Part shown: positions 33,160 through 40,885 of the stretch, piece after piece
How positions within the stretch are numbered: position 1 is the first letter of the stretch
Layout of the letters: the number at the start of each line of letters is the position of its first letter
Assembly (NCBI RefSeq): GCF_013839445.1
Contig: NZ_JACDIT010000003.1
Coordinates: forward strand, 62,001-126,000
DNA length: 64,000 nucleotides
Direction of reading: 5' to 3'
DNA from: Chthonobacter albigriseus
GTDB lineage: Bacteria; Pseudomonadota; Alphaproteobacteria; Rhizobiales; Pleomorphomonadaceae
Translations under genes and position numbers: made by a program
The notes under the pieces: model-generated
The model's database searches: none
The model's input: only the letters and a program-made list of their open reading frames with translations
What the model was told of the DNA's origin: nothing

Positions 33160-34299
33160 TTACTGGGCCGGCATGATCTTCGGCAGTGCGTCAAGCCCTT
33201 GCGCATCGCTCGGAACCGCAGCCTGCGAACTGGCGACGGGCACATCCGGCGTGACGGGAGGGGCCTGGACCTGCACTGTCATCCCGTAGGCGGCGAGCGC
33301 GGTGGTAAGGCTGCCGGCACGCTCCGGATCCATCACCGCCAGGATCGCCGACATCTTGCGCGGGTTCATGGCGCGGCTGAGCTCGATCAGGATGGGCAGC
33401 TCCAGCTTGTTGAACACCGCTGCGGCAGCCTTCGGCTTCATGTTCTCGTACATGGTGGCAAGGCCGCGGACCTGTTCCGACGGTCCTGGCGGGGCCGCGT
33501 TGGCCTGGGCATCGACGGCGGCCTTCAAGCCCTTCATCTCCTCCATCCGCTGCTGCAGGCGCCCCTCTGCCGCCTCCAGGAGCTTGAGGCGGGTGGTGAG
33601 ATCGTCCTCCCGCTGGTCCAGCGTCTGCCGGCGTTCGGAAAGCGACCGTTCGATCGCCAGCTCCGCCTGAGACTTCATCGGCTGGAATTCCTCAGGGCGG
33701 GTGGTGGACACGTTGGCGGGCAGGGTCGATTCGCCACCGCCATGCCCGTCAGCGGCCGGGGCTTCGCCGTGAGCGGCGGCGGCCGGGGCTTCAGCGTTGG
33801 CGGCGGCGGGAGCTTCGGCGTGTCCGTCGGCGGCGGGAGCCTCGGCATGCGCGTCGGCGGCAGGCGCTTCGGCGTGTCCGTCGGCGGCAGGCGCTTCGGC
33901 GTGTGCGTCGGCGGCCGGAGCTTCGCCATGGGCGTCCGCGGCAGGAGCGTCGCCATGGGCGTCTGCGGCAGGAGCTTCGCCGTGGGCGTCGGCGGCGGGG
34001 GCTTCGCCGTGGGCGTCGGCCGCGGGCGCGTCATGTCCGCCACTGGCAGCCTTCTGCTTGGCGAGCTCCTCGGCCTCACGGGCCAGATCGATTGGCGGGC
34101 CGAGGATCAGCGGGTCGTCGAAATTATCGCCCTGCGTCTTGGCGGGAGCTTCCTCGCCGTGCTCCCCGCCGCCGGCCGCGACGGCGGTGGCCGGGCCGAC
34201 CGCGAAGGAGCCGGACCCGGTCGCCATGCCAAGAACCTTGAGGACGAGAAGCGCCGAGACTGCGAACAGCACGATCGGCAGCAAGCGGATATCCTTCAC
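33160..34299 (-). CDS. motE: MotE-like flagellar motor protein with histidine-containing tandem repeats
   Basis: 379 residues, GTG start at 34299 overlapping the preceding stop by 4 bases (GTGA). One N-terminal membrane anchor (about 6-26), then a tandem repeat at 89-187 with unit H-G/A-E-A-P-A-A-D-A/G (9 residues, about ten copies), a coiled coil (SLSERRQTLDQREDDLTTRLKLLEAAEGRLQQR) and a C-terminal MgtE_N-like domain (YENMKPKAAAAVFNKLELPILIELSRAMNPRKMSAILAVMDPERAGSLT). In Sinorhizobium MotE is a periplasmic chaperone for MotC; homology here is at the domain level. It lies in the fliL-fliM-DUF6468-motE-TPR operon. Confidence 0.8.
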   Translation of the reverse strand: MKDIRLLPIVLFAVSALLVLKVLGMATGSGSFAVGPATAVAAGGGEHGEEAPAKTQGDNFDDPLILGPPIDLAREAEELAKQKAASGGHDAPAADAHGEAPAADAHGEAPAADAHGDAPAADAHGEAPAADAHAEAPAADGHAEAPAADAHAEAPAADGHAEAPAAANAEAPAAAAHGEAPAADGHGGGESTLPANVSTTRPEEFQPMKSQAELAIERSLSERRQTLDQREDDLTTRLKLLEAAEGRLQQRMEEMKGLKAAVDAQANAAPPGPSEQVRGLATMYENMKPKAAAAVFNKLELPILIELSRAMNPRKMSAILAVMDPERAGSLTTALAAYGMTVQVQAPPVTPDVPVASSQAAVPSDAQGLDALPKIMPAQ

Positions 34300-35048
34300 G
34301 CGGCCTCCTCGCGCTGCGCCCTGCGATAGGCGGAGAGTCGCTCCGCGGCGGCCTCCGCTGCGGCCTGCAGGGACCGGGACACCGGCTCGCGCTGTTGAAC
34401 CTGGGGCTGGGCCTGCGGCGGCGCGTAGGTCTGCGGGGCCGGCGCGTAGGCGGCGGGCGCCGGGGGCTCGTCGTAGCCGTAGTAGGCCGGCTGCGGTTCC
34501 GGCGCCGGCTGCGCCATGGCGAAGCCGTAACCGGGCGTCGGCGGCGCGGCGGGCCGCGGGGCCGGCTGACGGTATTGAGGCTCGGGCTGACGCTGCGGCT
34601 CCGGCTGACGGTATTGCGGTTCGGGCAGACGCTGCGGCTCCGGCTGACGGTATTGCGGTTCGCTCTGGCGCTGCGGCTCCGGCACGCGCATCGGCGCGGC
34701 CTCGCGGTGGGGCTCACCGCCGCGCCCGGAGGCGGCAGCGACCAGCCGGCGCAGCACGTCGTCGCCGAGCGCGATCTTGCGGTCGAGCTCCGAGATCGCC
34801 GCATCCGCCGAGGTCAGCCGGCCGCCGAGCGACTTCTCGCAGTCGGACGCGGTGGCCTTGAGGCCGAGGATCGCCCGCTCCGCGATCTCGGTGGCAGTGA
34901 TCAGCTCGGCGATGGTGGCGCGCAGCACCTCCTCGTCCGCGCGAAGCCGGGTGAGCCGCTGGTTGAGGATCATGCAATAGGCGATCGTCAGCACCAGCAG
35001 CGCCGCCACGATGATCTCGATGACCATTCCGAGGTTCAGGCCGGTCAT
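34296..35048 (-). CDS. DUF6468-type membrane-anchored flagellar-operon protein
   Basis: 250 residues. One N-terminal membrane helix (about 8-26, MVIEIIVAALLVLTIAYCMIL), then a helical/coiled-coil segment to about 110 (LTRLRADEEVLRATIAELI, ILGLKATASDCEKSLGGRL), and a low-complexity Pro/Gln region with a 13-residue unit E-P-Q-R-x-x-E-P-Q-Y-R-Q-P in three copies, followed by Pro/Ala/Tyr-rich sequence. Such proteins occur beside fliM in alphaproteobacteria; no function is known to me. ATG overlaps the fliM stop by 4 bases, and its own stop overlaps the motE start. Confidence 0.7.
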   Translation of the reverse strand: MTGLNLGMVIEIIVAALLVLTIAYCMILNQRLTRLRADEEVLRATIAELITATEIAERAILGLKATASDCEKSLGGRLTSADAAISELDRKIALGDDVLRRLVAAASGRGGEPHREAAPMRVPEPQRQSEPQYRQPEPQRLPEPQYRQPEPQRQPEPQYRQPAPRPAAPPTPGYGFAMAQPAPEPQPAYYGYDEPPAPAAYAPAPQTYAPPQAQPQVQQREPVSRSLQAAAEAAAERLSAYRRAQREEAA

Positions 35049-36256
35049 GTCTTTTCCATTTCCTTCTGGACGGCCCGTTCGAACGCCGCGAGCGTCATGC
35101 GCGGGCGGCGGAGCGGCTTGGACACCTTGACGGAGACGTTCTCGCCCAGCCGGCCGATGTGGCCGGAGGTGAGCTGGATGTCGCCGCACTTCACCGCGAT
35201 CGGGTCGCCCGGTCCGGTGTTGAACAGCAGCGTCTGCCCGACCGCCAGATCCAGCACCATCGACAGCGGCAAGTGCTCCTCGCACATCACCGCGTCGACG
35301 GCGACGTTGGCGTGGAAGATCTCGGTGGCGAGATGCCCTTCCCAGATGTGGTCGCGGCCGAACTTCTCGCCCATGAACATCTGCAAGAGCAGGTTCCGGA
35401 TCGGTTCGATCGTGGCATAGGGGAGCAGCATCTCCACCTTGCCGCCGCGGTCCTCCATGTCGACGCGGAACTGGATCAGGATCGCTGCATTCTTCGGCCG
35501 CGAGATCGCCGCGAAGCGCGGGTTGGTCTCCAGACGCTCCAGCGAGAACTTGATCTGGGTGAGCGGCGCGAAGGCCTTCTCCGTATCGGCCAGGATGATC
35601 TCGATCATCCGCCGGACGAGGTTCATCTCGATGGTGGTGTAGGGCCGCCCCTCCACACGGATCGCGGTGGTACCGCGCCCGCCGCCGAGCAGCACGTCGA
35701 TGATGGAGTAGATCAGCGAGGAATCGACGGTCATCAGGCCGAAGTTGTCCCACTGCTCCGCCTTGAACACCGCCAGGATCGCCGGCAGCGGGATCGAGTT
35801 CAGATAGTCGTCGAAGCGCACCGAGGAGATGCTGTCGAGCGAGACTTCCACGTTGTCGGACGTGAAGTTGCGCAGGCTCGTCGTGGTCTCGCGCACCAGC
35901 CGGTCGAACACGATCTCCAGCATCGGCAGACGCTCGTAGGACACCATCGCCGAGTTGATCAGGGCGCGGATGCCGCTCTGGTCGTTGGCGATGTGGTCGT
36001 CGACGTTGAAGCCGAGGAGGTTGTCGATCTCTTCCTGGTTGAGCACGCGGTCGGCGCCGCGCGAGGACGACTCCATGTCCGTGTCGGTGTCGTCGAGCGT
36101 GGCGGCCCACTGGGCGGCCATCGCGTCGGCGTTCTCCACGCCCTGCTCTTCCAGCGCCGCGCCCCACTCCGCGGCGAGATCGTCCATGTCGTCGCCTTTT
36201 TGCTCGGCGAGCGCGGCGCCCCAGTCAGCGGAGAGATCTTCGTCCTCGTTCTCCAT
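35045..36256 (-). CDS. fliM: Flagellar motor switch protein FliM with triplicated N-terminal motif
   Basis: 403 residues from ATG 36256 (a TTG two codons upstream is less likely). The EIDNLL motif at 76-81, the CheY-P docking site that normally lies at the extreme N-terminus, is preceded here by 70 acidic residues. This extension has three WGAAL-like units with tryptophans at 12, 31 and 50, exactly 19 residues apart. The middle domain (INSAMVSYERLPMLEIVFDRL, DVLLGGGRG, EMNLVRRMIEIIL) and C-terminal SpoA-like domain (VLDLAVGQTLLFNTGPGDPIAVKCGDIQLTSGHIGRLGENVSVKV) are complete. C-ring switch protein; second gene of the fliL operon. Confidence 0.95.
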   Translation of the reverse strand: MENEDEDLSADWGAALAEQKGDDMDDLAAEWGAALEEQGVENADAMAAQWAATLDDTDTDMESSSRGADRVLNQEEIDNLLGFNVDDHIANDQSGIRALINSAMVSYERLPMLEIVFDRLVRETTTSLRNFTSDNVEVSLDSISSVRFDDYLNSIPLPAILAVFKAEQWDNFGLMTVDSSLIYSIIDVLLGGGRGTTAIRVEGRPYTTIEMNLVRRMIEIILADTEKAFAPLTQIKFSLERLETNPRFAAISRPKNAAILIQFRVDMEDRGGKVEMLLPYATIEPIRNLLLQMFMGEKFGRDHIWEGHLATEIFHANVAVDAVMCEEHLPLSMVLDLAVGQTLLFNTGPGDPIAVKCGDIQLTSGHIGRLGENVSVKVSKPLRRPRMTLAAFERAVQKEMEKT

Positions 36257-36269
36257 CGACAAACCCCGG

Positions 36270-36788
36270 TTACTGGACGATGACGTTCTTGAAGAGCACG
36301 TCGTCGACGCGCGCCGGATAGACGGCCACGTTGATGCGGCGCTGCAGCTCCTCCTTGAGACGGTAGAGACCCGCCGACCCCTGCAGGTCGCTGGTCCTGA
36401 GCTCGCGGAGATAGGTCTGGAAGGCGTCCAGCACGCGCGGCATGTTGGGCTCGATGACCTGCAGCATCTCCTGGTTGGACACCTCCAGCGTCACCGCCAG
36501 CTTCACGTAGGCGGCAGTGTTGTCCACCGACGACAGGTTCACGATCATCACCGGCAGGTCCATGTAGTAGGCGCTCGGCTCAGGCGGCGCCGCGGGATGA
36601 TCGAGTGCCGCCTCCTCCGCCGTCTTCTCGCCGCCGGCGAACAGGAAGAAGTAGGCCCCGCCGCCGACCCCGAGCAGCAGCACCACCCCGACGCCGATCA
36701 GGATCAGCTTGTTGCCGAGCAGCTTTCCGATCAGGCCTTTCGGCTTCTCCTCGCCTTCGGCCCCGCCCTCTTCGCCCTTGTCAGCCAT
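36270..36788 (-). CDS. fliL: Flagellar basal body-associated protein FliL
   Basis: 172 residues from MADKGEEGG. One membrane helix (about 29-50, LILIGVGVVLLLGVGGGAYFFLF) and a periplasmic domain with YYMDLPVMIVNLSSVD and the C-terminal LKEELQRRINVAVYPARVDDVLFKNVIVQ. FliL stabilises stator-rotor interaction. First gene of the fliL-fliM-DUF6468-motE-TPR operon; 13 bases before fliM. The divergent gap to flgF carries CtrA-type, ftr-like and sigma-54 sites. Confidence 0.93.
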   Translation of the reverse strand: MADKGEEGGAEGEEKPKGLIGKLLGNKLILIGVGVVLLLGVGGGAYFFLFAGGEKTAEEAALDHPAAPPEPSAYYMDLPVMIVNLSSVDNTAAYVKLAVTLEVSNQEMLQVIEPNMPRVLDAFQTYLRELRTSDLQGSAGLYRLKEELQRRINVAVYPARVDDVLFKNVIVQ

Positions 36789-36873
36789 CGCCCCTGAACC
36801 ATCATTGGGATGCCGGCCCCGCGACTCTGCCGCGGCCTTCACCGGCTCTGTGCTGAAGGTGGGACCACAAAGG

Positions 36874-36899
36874 TTAACGAAACGTTGATGAAGCGTTAA
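36874..36899 (-). promoter_or_regulatory. Overlapping CtrA-type boxes upstream of fliL
   Basis: TTAA (36874-36877), 7 bases, TTGA (36885-36888), 7 bases, TTAA (36896-36899). This gives two overlapping TTAA-N7-TTAA-like sites sharing a central TTGA, one mismatch in each. It lies 86 bases upstream of the fliL start, which suits an early CtrA-dependent promoter. Confidence 0.5.
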
Positions 36900-36903
36900 C
36901 CGT

Positions 36904-36920
36904 GCGGCAAATCTTGCCGC
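36904..36920. promoter_or_regulatory. ftr-like (FlbD-type) palindrome between fliL and flgF
   Basis: Perfect 17-bp palindrome GCGGCAAATCTTGCCGC. It resembles the Caulobacter ftr elements bound by FlbD. It is 4 bases from the CtrA-type site on the fliL side, and its centre is 109 bases from the -12 GC of the flgF sigma-54 promoter. Confidence 0.55.
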
Positions 36921-37006
36921 TCCGACCTGCCGACCGGCAGCTTCAGCCCCTTGCGTCGAATGCCGTCTTTCCGGTTAACCGTCTGTTTTCCTTAAGGGTT
37001 CGTTGC

Positions 37007-37021
37007 TGGCACGCATCCTGC
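37007..37021 (+). promoter_or_regulatory. Sigma-54 promoter of flgF-flgG-flgA-flgH
   Basis: TGGCAC-GCATC-CTGC: invariant GG and GC at the required 12-base spacing, with one mismatch from TGGCAC-N5-TTGC. The predicted start site is near 37033, about 55 bases upstream of the flgF ATG. Confidence 0.75.
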
Positions 37022-37087
37022 GAGGATGCCGTCGGTAGCGCCGCTGGGGAGCGCAACGCTGCCAACGGACTTGGGGAATACGGCACG

Positions 37088-37831
37088 ATGGAGAACACAT
37101 CCCTCGTGGCGCTGTCTCGCCAGCTGGTGCTCAGGCGCAAGCTGGACGTGATCGCCAACAACGTGGCCAACCTGGACACTGTCGGCTACAAGCGCCTCTC
37201 GCTGGAACTCGACGAATACAAGATGCCGGTCGCGCGGGCGAACACGTTCCAGCGCCGCGACCAGGTGCATTCCTTCGTCGAGGACTGGAACACCACCGCC
37301 GACTTCGAGGAAGGCCCGACCGAAACGACGGGCAACCCGCTCGACGTCGTCATCCAGGGCGACGCCTTCTTCGTGGTGATGACCGAGGGCGGCCAGGAGC
37401 GCTACACCCGCGCCGGCAACTTCCAGATCGACGAGACCGGCCGCCTGGTGACGGCCGACGGGCACGCCGTGATGGGCGAAGGCGGCGAGATCGTCTTCGC
37501 GGCCAACGAAAAGGACGTGCTGATCAACAACGACGGCACGGTCGCCACCAACGTCGGCCCCCGCGGCTCCCTGCGCCTCGTCTCCTTCGCCGACGACGCG
37601 GTCCTTTCCCACCAGGGCGACAACACCTTCTCCGCCTCGGGCACCTCGCTGCCGGCGACCGATTTCATGCTCAAACAGGGCTCGATCGAGAAGTCCAACG
37701 TGGAAGGGATCATCGAGCTGACGCGCTTGATGGAAGTGACGCGCGCCTACGAGTCCGTCTCCAAGATGATCAGCGAACACGACGACCTGCGCAGCAAGGC
37801 CATCGAACGCCTCGGCGACACAACCGCCTGA
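37088..37831 (+). CDS. flgF: Flagellar basal-body rod protein FlgF
   Basis: 247 residues from ATG 37088. N-terminal LRRKLDVIANNVANLDTVGYKR, central GNPLDVVIQGDAFFVVMTEGG and C-terminal NVEGIIELTRLMEVTRAYESVSKMI are the standard FlgF/FlgG/FlgE family blocks. Proximal rod subunit, first gene of flgF-flgG-flgA-flgH with a sigma-54 promoter. The open frame extends upstream through the promoter region, so a more distal start is rejected. Confidence 0.95.
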   Translation: MENTSLVALSRQLVLRRKLDVIANNVANLDTVGYKRLSLELDEYKMPVARANTFQRRDQVHSFVEDWNTTADFEEGPTETTGNPLDVVIQGDAFFVVMTEGGQERYTRAGNFQIDETGRLVTADGHAVMGEGGEIVFAANEKDVLINNDGTVATNVGPRGSLRLVSFADDAVLSHQGDNTFSASGTSLPATDFMLKQGSIEKSNVEGIIELTRLMEVTRAYESVSKMISEHDDLRSKAIERLGDTTA

Positions 37832-37851
37832 GGGCGAAGGAGTGACATGAG

Positions 37852-38637
37852 ATGAAAGCCTTCCGCATCGCGGCTTCGGGCATGATGGCGCAGGAGATGA
37901 ACGTCAACGTCATCTCCAACAACATCGCCAACATGCGCACCACGGGCTACAAGCGCCAGCGCGCCGACTTCCAGGATCTGTTCTACCAGAACATGCGCCG
38001 GGTCGGCACGGAAACCTCCGAGAACGGCAGCCAGGTTCCGACCGGCGTCTCCGTCGGCTCCGGTGTCCGCACCGTCGCGACGCCCCGAATCATGACCCAG
38101 GGCGACATCGAGCAGACCGGCAAGGAGACCGACGTCGCCGTCCGCGGCGAAGGCTACTTTCAAGTCGAGCTGCCGGACGGCCGCACCGCCTACACCCGCG
38201 ACGGCTCGCTGGAGCTCGACGCCAACGGCACGCTGGTCACCCAGGACGGCTACCAGCTCAACCCGGCGATCACCGTCCCGGCGAACGCCAAGGACTTTAC
38301 GATCAGCGCCACCGGCTCCGTCCAGGTGGTGGTCGGCAACGCTTCCGTCTCCACGGTGCTCGGCCAGATCACCCTCGCCCGCTTCATCAACAAGGGCGGC
38401 CTGGAAGCGATCGGCGACAACCTGTTCGTCGAGACCGCCGCCTCCGGCCCCGCGCAGGTCGCCAACCCCGGTGACGAAGGCTACGGCACGATCCTCCAGA
38501 ACCACCTGGAAAGCGCCAACGTCGTTGCCGTCTCCGAGCTGTCGTCGCTGATCGCCGCCCAGCGCGCCTACGAGATGAACTCCCGCATCATCCGCGCCGC
38601 CGACGAGATGGCGCAGGCCACCGCGAACCTGCGCTGA
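37852..38637 (+). CDS. flgG: Flagellar distal rod protein FlgG
   Basis: 261 residues, full length. N-terminal SGMMAQEMNVNVISNNIANMRTTGYKRQRADFQDLFYQ and C-terminal LESANVVAVSELSSLIAAQRAYEMNSRIIRAADEM are diagnostic. A GGAG-containing SD precedes ATG 37852, 20 bases after flgF. Confidence 0.97.
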   Translation: MKAFRIAASGMMAQEMNVNVISNNIANMRTTGYKRQRADFQDLFYQNMRRVGTETSENGSQVPTGVSVGSGVRTVATPRIMTQGDIEQTGKETDVAVRGEGYFQVELPDGRTAYTRDGSLELDANGTLVTQDGYQLNPAITVPANAKDFTISATGSVQVVVGNASVSTVLGQITLARFINKGGLEAIGDNLFVETAASGPAQVANPGDEGYGTILQNHLESANVVAVSELSSLIAAQRAYEMNSRIIRAADEMAQATANLR

Positions 38638-38648
38638 GGAGAGACGCC

Positions 38649-39641
38649 ATGACCTTCCGCTCCTTCCTCGCGCGCCTTCTGCTGGCGGCCGGCATCGCAG
38701 CCGCGATCGCCGCCGGCATCGCGATCCGCCCCGCGGCGGCAGCCGCGCTGCTCCGGGCCGACGTGGTCGTCACCGGCGACGTCGTCACCCTGGGCGACCT
38801 GTTCGCCGGCGCCGGCGACCTCGCCTCCACCCCCGTCTTCCGCGCCCCGGACCCCGGCGTCGACGGCGCCCTCCCGGCCAGCGCCGCGCTCGCAGCGGCC
38901 GCCAAGGCCGGCCTGGAGGTCTCCGGCGTCGAGGCGGACACCGTCAAGGTGGTACGCGCCTCGGTGCCGCTCGACGCCAGCGCCTTCCAGCATGTGATTG
39001 CCCGGGCTGCCGCCTCCCGCCTCGGTATCAACGCGGCGGACGTCGAGGTCGCGTTCGACGGCCTCGTGGAGACGGTCCACGCGAGCACCCTCGCCGCCGA
39101 ACCGGCGACCATCCTGGCCATGTCGATGCAGGGTTCCAACGGCCGCTTCGCCGCCCGGCTTGCGGTCGACCTGGGTGGCGGCGCCACCCGCACGCTGGAC
39201 TTCGGTGGCACCGCGACCGCCACGGTGGAGGTCCCGGTGGTCTCCCGCCCGGTCGCCCGCGGCGCCGTCCTCACCTCCGCCGACGTCGGCTATGCCCGGG
39301 TGGACCGCAAGCGCGCCGCCAATGCGCTCGGCGACATGAAGGCGGTGATCGGCATGGCCGCGAGCCGGCAGCTCCGCCCCGGCGATACGCTGTCGGCCTC
39401 CGACGTGAATGCGCCGAAGGTCGTCGGCCGCAACGAATACGTGACCATCGTCTACGAGCGCCCCGGCCTGACCCTGACCGCTCGTGGCCGCGCCCTGTCG
39501 GACGCATCCGCCGGCGAAATCGTCAGCGTCCTCAACGAACAGTCCCGCCGCACGATCCAGGCGGTCGCCGTCTCCGCCGGCACGGTTCGCGTCGAACCGG
39601 TCACGCCCCGCTTCGCCAGCATCGCAGAGAGCACCCCATGA
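38649..39641 (+). CDS. flgA: Flagellar P-ring assembly chaperone FlgA
   Basis: 330 residues. Signal peptide about 1-34 (LLLAAGIAAAIAAGIAIRPAAAAA). The C-terminal third carries the SAF-like domain (VPVVSRPVARGAVLTSADVGYARVDR, IGMAASRQLRPGDTLSASDV) and the FlgA end (EYVTIVYERPGLTLTARGRALSDAS, GEIVSVLNEQSRRTIQAVAVSAGTVRV). Periplasmic chaperone for FlgI. ATG 38649 is 11 bases after flgG, and its stop overlaps the flgH start (ATGA). Confidence 0.92.
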   Translation: MTFRSFLARLLLAAGIAAAIAAGIAIRPAAAAALLRADVVVTGDVVTLGDLFAGAGDLASTPVFRAPDPGVDGALPASAALAAAAKAGLEVSGVEADTVKVVRASVPLDASAFQHVIARAAASRLGINAADVEVAFDGLVETVHASTLAAEPATILAMSMQGSNGRFAARLAVDLGGGATRTLDFGGTATATVEVPVVSRPVARGAVLTSADVGYARVDRKRAANALGDMKAVIGMAASRQLRPGDTLSASDVNAPKVVGRNEYVTIVYERPGLTLTARGRALSDASAGEIVSVLNEQSRRTIQAVAVSAGTVRVEPVTPRFASIAESTP

Positions 39642-40396
39642 GCCGCCCCCTCGCCCGCACCGTCCTTCGTCTCGCGTTCGCAGCCGGGACCGCGCTCACC
39701 CTGTCAGCCTGCGGCTCCGCGGTGGACCGGTTGAAGAACGTCGGCCAGGCACCTGCCCTGTCGGCGATCGAGAACCCCACGGCGCAGCCCGGCTATCGCC
39801 CGGTGCAGATGCCGATGCCGCAGGTCGAGCCGGTCGCCTACAGCCCGAATTCACTGTGGCAGTCGGGCTCGCGCACCTTCTTCAAGGATCAGCGCGCCCG
39901 CACCATCGGCGACATCCTGACCGTCCGCGTCCGGATCACCGACGAGGCTTCGATCGAGAACACCACCCAGCGCACCCGCACCTCGTCTGACAGCCTCGGC
40001 GTCCAGGGTGCGATGGGCGCGGTGATCGCCGACGTGATCTCGCCGGGTCCCAACGCATCCGGCCTGATCTCCAACAGCGGCAACATGAGCGCCACCGGCA
40101 GCGGCTCGGTGGACCGCAGCGAGGAACTGACCACCAACGTCGCCGCCGTGGTGACCCAGGTCCTGCCGAACGGCAACATGGTGATCGAGGGTCGCCAGGA
40201 GGTCCGTGTCAACTTCGAGGTGCGCGAACTGATCATAGCCGGCGTGATCCGCCCGGAGGACATCGCCTCCGACAACACCATCGACAGCGCCAAGATCGCG
40301 GAGGCGCGCGTCGCCTACGGCGGCCGCGGCCAGATCACCGACGTCCAGCAGCCCCGCTACGGCCAGCAGGTGCTCGACATCCTGCTGCCCTTCTGA
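39638..40396 (+). CDS. flgH: Flagellar L-ring lipoprotein FlgH
   Basis: 252 residues. Lipobox LSAC with the lipidated cysteine at 25. FlgH blocks: SLWQSGSRTFFKDQRARTIGDILTVRVRITDEASIENTTQR, NGNMVIEGRQEVRVNFEVRELIIAGVIRPEDIASDNTIDS and the C-terminal YGGRGQITDVQQPRYGQQVLDILLPF. Outer-membrane L ring around the rod. Last gene of the operon; the 489-base gap to dksA is non-coding and carries a REP pair. Confidence 0.96.
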   Translation: MSRPLARTVLRLAFAAGTALTLSACGSAVDRLKNVGQAPALSAIENPTAQPGYRPVQMPMPQVEPVAYSPNSLWQSGSRTFFKDQRARTIGDILTVRVRITDEASIENTTQRTRTSSDSLGVQGAMGAVIADVISPGPNASGLISNSGNMSATGSGSVDRSEELTTNVAAVVTQVLPNGNMVIEGRQEVRVNFEVRELIIAGVIRPEDIASDNTIDSAKIAEARVAYGGRGQITDVQQPRYGQQVLDILLPF

Positions 40397-40660
40397 GGCG
40401 TTTGCCGCTCAACTTCTCCCGCCTTTCGCAGCGCCGCCGTTCCCCCAGGTCCGGCGCCGCCGCGGATCCCCCGCGCGCCCGGCTCCCCAACGGGGCCCGC
40501 GGGGTTCCACGGTCGCCCGCCAGCTCCCCACAGCGCGGACGACCACCCCCGACGGGCGCGGCGCTCCGGCTCCTCAAGCGGACGCCGCGCCCGTGGGATG
40601 GGGTTTCGGGTGATGGGAGAAACCGGCTGTTCAGGGGGCGGAGGTTTACCTCCACCCGGC

Positions 40661-40764
40661 CGTCATGGTCCGCGCAGGCGGACCACCAACGACTTTGCAC
40701 CCTTCCCCACCCTCCATCGCCCCGCGAAAAATGGGTGGGTGGTCCGCAGCCGCGGACCACGACG
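40661..40764. repeat. REP-like palindromic repeat pair (inverted)
   Basis: Two copies of TGGTCCGC-N4-GCGGACCA: 40666-40673/40678-40685 and 40740-40747/40752-40759. The flanks (CGTCA on one side, CCACC/GGGTGG on the other) show that the second copy is inverted relative to the first, with about 55 bases between. This is the layout of REPIN/BIME units. The same element occurs at 61264-61413. The rest of the flgH-dksA gap (40397-40885) holds no recognisable gene. Confidence 0.8.
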
Positions 40765-40885
40765 ATTGAGTCCTGCGGAAGACGTCCGGCTTCTTCAGCC
40801 GAAACCCGCGCTCTCAGGCTTGCGGAAAAGGTAGGAGTGGGGGTGACCGCAACGCTCGCCGACCGGTCCAGCCACCCGAACCACC

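Noticed and set aside
29956-34329. A very long open frame (about 1450 codons) on the plus strand, antisense to the TPR, motE and neighbouring genes
   Set aside because: Composition is the Arg/Gly/Val-rich pattern of a GC-rich antisense frame, with no recognisable domain; the minus strand shows signal peptides, repeats and family motifs.
40397-40885. Plus-strand frame of about 190 codons between flgH and dksA
   Set aside because: It runs through the REP palindromes, has Arg/Pro-rich composition and no SD or family motif.
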